NCBI GenBank assembly: GCA_026874595.1
Contig: CM049322.1
Location: 52,541,386 to 52,605,385 of the forward strand
Origin: Sipunculus nudus
Taxonomy: Eukaryota; Annelida; Sipuncula; Golfingiida; Sipunculidae
Length of the DNA: 64,000 nucleotides
Direction: 5' to 3'
The notes under the pieces are model-generated. The model had not been told where the DNA came from. It did not search any database and saw only the letters and a list, made by a program, of their open reading frames with translations. Position numbers and translations under genes: made by a program. Shown here piece after piece: positions 57,331 to 64,000 of the stretch. Each line of letters starts with the position of its first letter. The first letter of the stretch is position 1.

Positions 57331-58637
57331 ACTCTTAATTCTTGATTTAGCTGTATGCTCCAGGGTTTCACTTAGTAATTCAGTTAATTTAGTTAATATA
57401 CACCTTTGTCATCACCCAAGATTACCCATTCAAAAGCCGAGAAGTGTAAAACAAAGACTAAATTGGATGCGAGTCCTGGCCTCCTGTATTAGATCAAACC
57501 CACACCCTAATTAGTGCTGCACTGTCTATCACAGGTGTTGAGTGTGGTTGTCGGTGGCACAGAGAGTACTAACATTAAGGTAAAACGCCATTGAAACACT
57601 GCTGGCTGGCCAGTTATAACAGACTTCATCAGGACCATACGTATTCCTGCTTGTTTCCTGTGCCCTTCGTCCCTCTCAGCCTCTTTACAGATTACATATC
57701 GTGTGAGATCTACTCCTGGTACACTCAGCCACACTCATATAAACCCTAGCTGTTACGAACTTTAGTCTATCACAACATCTCAACATATTGTCAGCACATA
57801 TACACCATAAAATACCAAGAAAATGTATGTATATATATAGCTTCAAATTAACACATAGAAAAATCTTATAAAAACCTCTGTTCACGATTCCGAGAGTTGA
57901 TTCTCAAATGTACCGTACAGGTCAATGTTGTTTATTATTTCTGACATGCCTTGTAAAGCTTTGCCATGTTCTTCACGGGTACCTTGTTTTTTATGTATAT
58001 AGTGATACATATATTAAATTGTGATATTTTACATGCTTTCCTTTTTTTTTAAATTATTGTATATATCTTATTGTATATTAATAATAGTAATGAAGTTTTG
58101 TGAATAAAAACCTGTGTTCTTGCTTATTTTTACTCCACAGTTACTTGTACTATAATAAAAAGCTATTATACTCGTGCTTGTACTTGAGTGCTTTATACGA
58201 ACTCGGTACTCGTAACTCCATTGTATTCGGACCAAATTCTAATTCAAACCTTAGTTTCTTTATTTAGTTGTTTTAATACTGACTTTAACAAAATTATAAA
58301 TTTATAAAATTATTAGCCCCTAAAGTTGGGGACGTTATTTTCTGAATCACTCGATTCGGTTCTGATGGTCCAAGCAAACGAAGAGACACGCGAATTTCTG
58401 GGTTTAGGAGCTTTTAGCAGTATATGACAATTAAGAGCTAAGGCTTACATTTCGCTTTAAGCAAATATTCATTTAGTGACACGATTTATAATCATTTGAT
58501 GATATCATATTTTAAAAAAATACGAAAAAAGATTCAATACTAACAAAACCCTTCCAATTGGACACATTTCATCTCCCCTTGGGACGCTTCAAACTCAGAT
58601 AGGACTCCCCAATATTAGTGCCTGAGCGTCCCAGACC

Positions 58638-58641
<4 letters not shown>
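57331..58641. other. No supported gene
   Basis: Minus-strand frames 57507-57734 and 57685-57885 overlap and lack splice or homology support. CCCTAGCTGTTAC at 57746 echoes the LTR-like end at 8490. Confidence 0.35.

Positions 58642-58686
<45 letters not shown>
58642..58686. repeat. (TA)n microsatellite
   Basis: Pure TA run. Confidence 0.95.
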
Positions 58687-58689
<3 letters not shown>

Positions 58690-59888
58690 ATATTGTATAT
58701 TTATAAATACCTGTTTATAAATCATTAAAGTTACTATTTACTTTGTCGGTCATTGGTCGGTCTAAAGAAATTAAAATATTCTGTGACGTACATCGAATCC
58801 TCTGTCAATCGTGATTAACACGTCTTCCTGAAGCCAGGTAACAAGCATGGTTGAGCAGAGAACTTGCTTCAGTGAGCATGATATTCCAGGAATTACAAAC
58901 AATCAAGTGACTTAGATCAACCGCCACGGAATGGTAGGCGTTGTTGGGAATTTGATCAAGCGTATAAAGGCTTTAAAACCTGGTGACATTCCGGGTAATA
59001 CGATATACGTGTACCGTTTGATATTGTTGTGAAGGGTTTGATGTTCCTTTCAAGTGTTTTTCCCTTCTCATGCGCTACTGTTCTACATTCAAGATATCGC
59101 AGCCTGGAGGCTCCATGAAGCAAGGTATCTATGGAACCGAGCTAGACACAACTGGATAACTCTTAGGAAATGCTTTGGTACTACAGCAATGACAAGATAA
59201 ATAAGCAGCCAGTTAACCTGTCTTCACTGTAAAAATGATAAACAAAATTGACATTACGTCATACTGCGAACCGCACTCATGATTGCGAGTACTTCATAAG
59301 CAGTACTCTAGTTACTGTAGATCCCAAGTAGTTGTGAGTGTGTTAGCAAAACGAGTTCTTCTTCGATGCCTTGATGCAAATATGTGAATAAAGGAAAAAA
59401 ATATTGATATCCTTTCTTATTGGGCAGTTGAACGTGTGAAGAAAATGACGCAAAAATGGGATTTTTTATCCACATTACCTGAGGCATAATTCGGGTGTTA
59501 GCCTATATTATAAAAGTCAGGTGTGTTTCCTTAAAGAAGATATGTATTCAGTGGCTTTATGGAGATAATATAATACACAAAGCCTGATCCCATACAATGG
59601 GAATATACCAACAAAGCCCTGAACGGACCACAACCAGCCCCGCGGGCTACCGCTGGCTGGCTGACTTTTTCATGACTTTTCGAAGCTGGGCGGGAAAAAA
59701 TACCAGCGGGCCGGATTGGGTGCAGGGGCTAAAAGCTGTAATACGCTGAATTACTTAGTAAAAACGTGGGTTGTAAGCTAATTGTGTGGGGCGGGTCTTC
59801 CCAACTGCGGGGCGGGGCGCAGCCTTGGGGCGATAATCCGCCTATTTCACCTGCAGGCCGACAGCCTATAGGAATCAAAATTTACTAA
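58687..59888. other. No gene seen
   Basis: A GC-richer patch at about 59630-59850 contains CCCGCGGGCTACCGCTGGC and an inverted ACCAGCGGGCC, possibly another short element. The rest is unassigned. Confidence 0.35.
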
Positions 59889-60069
59889 TACAATGAAACC
59901 TCGAAATTATGACACCCAACGAGACATCGACCAAGTGGTCGTATTATCGAGGTAATTGACGAAGAGAGGCTTGATATAAAGAGCAAAGATGAAATGGGAC
60001 CGTGAAAAAATGGTCGTACTTTCAGGTTGTCGCTAAACCGAGATGGTCGTTAGGCGAGATTTAACTGTA
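59889..60069. mobile_element. pogo/Tigger-like MITE, about 180 bp
   Basis: The left end TACAATGAAACCTCGAAATT and right end CGAGATTTAACTGTA are imperfect inverted repeats starting with TA. The TACAGTxxAACCTCG style of terminus and internal GGTCGT/ACGACC-like words resemble Tigger-derived MITEs. No transposase. Confidence 0.5.
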
Positions 60070-61460
60070 CAACATCGGAAGCTCATTTACAGAAGGGTTT
60101 TGAGACATTGCCCTTCCCCCCCCCCCCCTCCGTGATCTGGTTGGCGGCTGGCGCATGACTTTCGCTTTCATTCGTTAGCTGACTGTGTTCAAGCTGACCA
60201 GGCAGCGAGTCGTAGTGGGTGGGGAGTATTGTCATTTTAGTTATGATTGCGATGTGTTTCACATATATTCTTACATTTACTGCTCCTTCTCTGAGCTGTT
60301 TGCAGCAGTCGTGAGGTTATTAATCCGGGTGGCTTGCTGGATGTATTCGTGTTTTCCAAATGTGAATCGTTATCAGAAACGTTATGTACCATTCGCCAAA
60401 GGTCCAGAAAAGTATAAGACATTATTTTCCACGGGAAAAAAAGAATCTTAGTTTTATTTAAGAGATACGAACAACTGGCTGTTACGAATGAAATATGTGC
60501 AAAGACATTATTCGGAAATTAAGACGGAAATTAGGAATCATATACATAAAATTGCAAAGTCGAGTTTTCACGTGTGATTTTTTGTGCCGGCACTCTGGGA
60601 AATATGTAAAATAGATTATCCTGTTACTTGTTTAATTTCCTATATTTTTTAATATTCTCTTGAAATGTGGGTCCTAAACAACCTTAAAGGAATCACGAAA
60701 ACATTGGGTATCGCATAATCTAAAAACAGCCCGCCTGTCGGCTGTCATATTTAAATTCAGGATTTAAACCTCGACAAGTATTTTTTTTGCAGGAATCTTG
60801 AGCTATATATAGCAACATATTAGCTGAAATCATTGATGGGTGCACACAAGGAGCACAAGCGAGTCATTTGGTTGGTTTAATTAACGTGTATATATTACAT
60901 TCAATGTGTAAATTCAGTCAATTTGTAAATTGTCTGAAATTTTTAGTCAATTTACAAATTGACTTATTCACTTAGGCACTTCAAAATATTGCTGACATTT
61001 TCAAGCAATTTACAAATTGACTAAAAAAATCAGTCTGCTTATTTGACACATTGACTGAAATATAAAAAGAATGAAATATTATTGTTGAAAGGTTACAAAG
61101 ATTAAAATGACATTTCATTTATTTCATATACCTTATTCATACAAAACATTTATACATTTGACATCATATTATTGAACAACTTTATAATTTATTTGATCAG
61201 AAGCGTCCATCTGGCTTAATTCTAGTTCTTTCAGAAATAATTATATAATCATAGGAAATGTAAATATTATATTTTCTCAGGGACACAATTTCCTTTTGCA
61301 CTTTGGGGAGCAGTGTAGGCGGGATGACCCCCTCCCTCGAATGGGGGAAATTTTGAAGCACATTTGGTGTAAAATACCTGGGGATATTCTTGCTTCAGAA
61401 CCCAACAAAATATTAAATTGTTTGACCTAAAAAAGACCTAGGGCAGCAAACAGCCCCTAA
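60070..61460. other. Non-coding; poly-C tract and a cluster of AATTTACAAATT near-palindromes
   Basis: C-run at 60117-60127. At 60905-61065, TCAATTTGTAAATTG, TCAATTTACAAATTGACT and CAATTTACAAATTGACT occur in both orientations. An 88-codon frame at 60185-60451 starts with GTG and is not supported. Confidence 0.4.
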
Positions 61461-61461
61461 G

Positions 61462-61527
<66 letters not shown>
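61461..61527. repeat. (CA)n-(TA)n microsatellite
   Basis: CA run to about 61490, then TA run. Confidence 0.95.
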
Positions 61528-61529
<2 letters not shown>

Positions 61530-62005
61530 CCCCTGCAAGGCCGGTACTCTGGAGGGAGATCTTGTTATTTATTTCGCATTGATCCTATATATCACGACAG
61601 GAACATTGGTAAATTAAAATTTTAATCGCTCCTACGTCCCCTACTAGGAGAGGCGTCATGCTATTCCAATATGGCGCTTGGAAGGGGGGGATCGGGCTAT
61701 TTCATTTCGGACAGATCCTATTTGTTTGACAAGCAGGACTCTTGCTATTTTATTGTCGCGCTGTCCCATTTATTTGGCGAGAAGGGGAACTGGCTATGTT
61801 ATGAATATAATAAACACCATCGGGTATTGTTTAAACGGATAAAATTTGGTTCATTATTTTAATTCATACGTCGTTTGCTGTTCTTGGAGATCAGCACTGC
61901 CAAAAACGGCCTTTATAAGACTGTTTTTTATAAAATCTGCTTTGATTAAGATAAGATAAGTTAAGATAAGATAAGATAACATTTAGTTCCAGGAATTTTA
62001 CTGTT
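61528..62005. other. Non-coding; (GATAA)n at about 61946-61979
   Basis: AAGATAAGATAAG pentanucleotide repeats. GGGGGGATCGGGCTATTTCA near 61684 resembles GGGGCGGGGTTCTGGCTATT near 63410, perhaps a shared short repeat. Confidence 0.45.
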
Positions 62006-62248
62006 TCACTGCTGATGACAATAACAAATGATCGCTCCATTAACATTCGCAATAAAGAGTTCTAGGCAGGGCTGCGCTGTCTGCATACGGGTGAAGGCGG
62101 TGTACAGGCGTTCTGCTAGGATTGGGCGTGGTAGCTGCTGCTCTGCTTGCTCGTCCGACTTCTCTTCTAAGACTCGGTGCATGGTGGTCTGGAGCTGACC
62201 TTGGCTTGGAGTGGCATTCTCAATGTCTATCGCTTCTTTTTTCCATCA
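62006..62248 (-). pseudogene. Coding-like minus-strand stretch, 79 codons, unknown product
   Basis: Minus-strand frame open between stops, ending TGA at 62006-62008. Composition is strongly protein-like (QLQTTMHRVLEEKSDEQAEQ; RPILAERLYTAFTRMQTAQP). It is cut by a stop at its upstream end next to an A-run, suggesting a frameshift or a missed splice site. I do not recognise it. Possible exon, retrocopy or transposon remnant. Confidence 0.3.
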
Positions 62249-62524
62249 GTATCATCTACTTTCGCCTTTCAAGACCGGACCAACCATATGATTAATTCTG
62301 TCCTACTTTATTGTTGCTGAGGGTGCTGGTGCGGATCCGACCGTGTCGGATTTTAACGTGACCAGCTAGGGCGCCGACTTCAATTTTCCGCTGCTGTTTT
62401 CTTAGATGTTAATCTTTAAGCACGACACATCAGGACGAAATTGTGCAAAGTCCTGCTTTTGTTTTGTAATTGTCTATTTTCTGCTTTTCAATGAGACGCA
62501 TGTTTAGATGTCCTTAATCTAAAT
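62249..62524. other. No feature recognised
   Basis: Unassigned sequence; CGGATCCGACCGTGTCGGA near 62332 is a partial inverted repeat. Confidence 0.35.
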
Positions 62525-62900
62525 ATATTAAAACCGGTCTAGACTAGGATTTAAATAACCGAGTGTAGGATTTAACCGATATTAGAATATCCCCGGTAAC
62601 TTAGAATCGGATTGAGATAACCGGGTATAGGATTAAATCGGTATCAGATTATCTCCGGTAATTTTGAATCGGATTTAGATAACAGAGCGAATACTTAAAT
62701 CTCTTCCTATTAGCCCCTTAGAATCGGACTTAGAAAAACGGGTATATGATAACATTGATTTCATATTACCTGCGGTAATATAAAATTGGATTTAGATAAC
62801 CGGGTATTAAATTAAATCGATTTCAGATTATCCTCGTAACTCAGAATCGGATTTAGATAACCGAGTGTAAGATTAAGTCGAGTGTAAACCTTTATCCGTA
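62525..62900. repeat. Tandem repeat of about 61-62 bp, six imperfect units
   Basis: AGAATCGGATTTAGATAACC-type phrases occur with AATCGG near 62605, 62667, 62722, 62784 and 62845, plus an earlier diverged unit. The spacing is 55-62. Each unit also has GGATTAAATCGxTxTCAGAT and ATCCCCGGTAA. Confidence 0.75.
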
Positions 62901-64000
62901 ATCCTGTTACGGAAAATGATCATCTAATATTTTTTTGCACACAAAGCCCACGTGTGAAAGGTTTCACCATGTTGTATCATTGTGTCCAATGTCCAATAAC
63001 CTAGCGCGCAGATAAGCATAACACAATGATTGTTCCGAGTTGCAGAGAAGTGCTAGTATATTGGATTGCACCACAAAATACATTTATTTGATTAAATAAG
63101 CATTGGAAGCAGCTGTCTGGCAGACAGAAACAGTATACGGCAGAGTTTAATGTGTATAAACCATCTGGTATTTAGCATAATACAAATTCAATCCCGGAGA
63201 CCTTACTTATCAGTATATTTAACGATAATCATCAATAAGATAGAGACACCACTGCTCCAAGGTTAAACATATTGATGAGTTAGAATACCAATGTATGTGG
63301 ACCTTGGCTGTTTGTCATCTCTCGCAGGGAGGGGCATGTGTTTATTTGTTATTCCCGGCATCCAAGGGATCTGGGAATCTATATTACTATTTCCCAGGGG
63401 GGGGGGGGGGGGCGGGGTTCTGGCTATTTTAATTTACAATATTCACACTTAATATTAAAATACAGTGAGGACAAAAAAAAAAAAAACAGAAACAACACAA
63501 AAATGATAAATCAGAATACTCATTTGAAAGCTTTTTCTTCTGGATTTGTCACATAGCCTAATGTTAGACTCTATGACGAGTCTAACCAAAGAACTCTCTA
63601 TCGGCTCATCTAGATTAAATCACTGCAAACAAGAAGAGTCAATTAAAGTGTTTATTCTAACTGAATTCACCTCGTAACTCGTTAGCCTTTTTAAAGAAAC
63701 ACAAGTTATTAACTAATGAAACTTAGTGTTCCAAAATGCCCGTCCTTCCAATCTGCTGCATGTTGATGAATAAAAAACGTGCAAATCAGCGGTGTTGTTA
63801 ACATTACTAATGTGGTCATACTTGACAAATTTATATAACATATATCATTAATAACATGCCAATGTCGTTTAGGAAATAAAAGTAGAAAATGTTAATCTCA
63901 GTGAGTTAAAGAAAACCACTTATTTCAACAGATTACATGATTGGGGGAAAGCCACAAGGGGTTAGGCCTGCGCATTTCACGGCGGAATGCCAGCGCGGTC
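62901..64000. other. No supported gene; poly-G and poly-A runs
   Basis: A G-run of about 17 lies at 63399 and an A-run of about 14 at 63473. No splice-supported open frame seen. Confidence 0.45.

Noticed and set aside
60185-60451. 88-codon cysteine-containing frame
   Set aside because: It begins at GTG, has no splice or poly(A) context, and I recognise no family; a chance frame is likely.

Overview
The window looks like nuclear DNA from a mollusc, most likely a bivalve. This is an inference from texture, not a species identification. The DNA is AT-rich, broken by long (TA)n tracts and poly-G/poly-C runs, and packed with decayed retrotransposons, short inverted-repeat elements and tandem-core repeats of the kind common in bivalve genomes. 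Host genes appear only as isolated exons with splice signals. There are no bacterial-type operons, no rRNA and no intact tRNA genes.

Layout. 1-632 is the 3' end of a LINE. It abuts a decayed Ty3/Gypsy-class element (about 641-3240) whose integrase precedes its reverse transcriptase. 3498-5776 holds three phase-compatible exons of an unrecognised host gene (C-terminal end). 7307-9594 carries further exon-like pieces, among direct repeats that begin with GTAAGTAG and end with TTTACAG. 10.0-15.0 kb and 18.4-20.2 kb hold dispersed and tandem repeats, including a family rich in the palindrome GGTGGCGCCACC and a Helitron-like element with a 145-bp core. 16.2-17.07 kb is a decayed coiled-coil gene. 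17.3-17.9 kb is (TA)n with a perfect foldback element. 20.2-22.1 kb is a LINE split by a GC-rich insertion. 22.7-33 kb contains SINE-like pieces, at least four MITE-like elements and a 336-bp tandem repeat.

The best-supported large structure is a direct tandem duplication. Unit 1 is about 33627-42794 and unit 2 about 42808-52154, with about 13 bases of unmatched filler at the junction. Each unit carries a rhodopsin-like GPCR exon on the minus strand and an L1/Tx1-type LINE on the plus strand. The unit 2 receptor exon is open; the unit 1 copy has a one-base frameshift. The LINE runs through the right breakpoint, so the duplication is younger than the LINE insertion.

52.2-64 kb is mostly non-coding: a 23-bp minisatellite of about 38 units, a second Helitron-like repeat with AGGTCA-rich units, a pogo/Tigger-like MITE and a 62-bp tandem repeat. 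I found no complete new defence, biosynthetic or signalling system. The points most worth a second look are the GPCR duplication, the integrase-first Gypsy element, the intron-like repeats, the Helitron-like pair and the composite inverted-repeat families.
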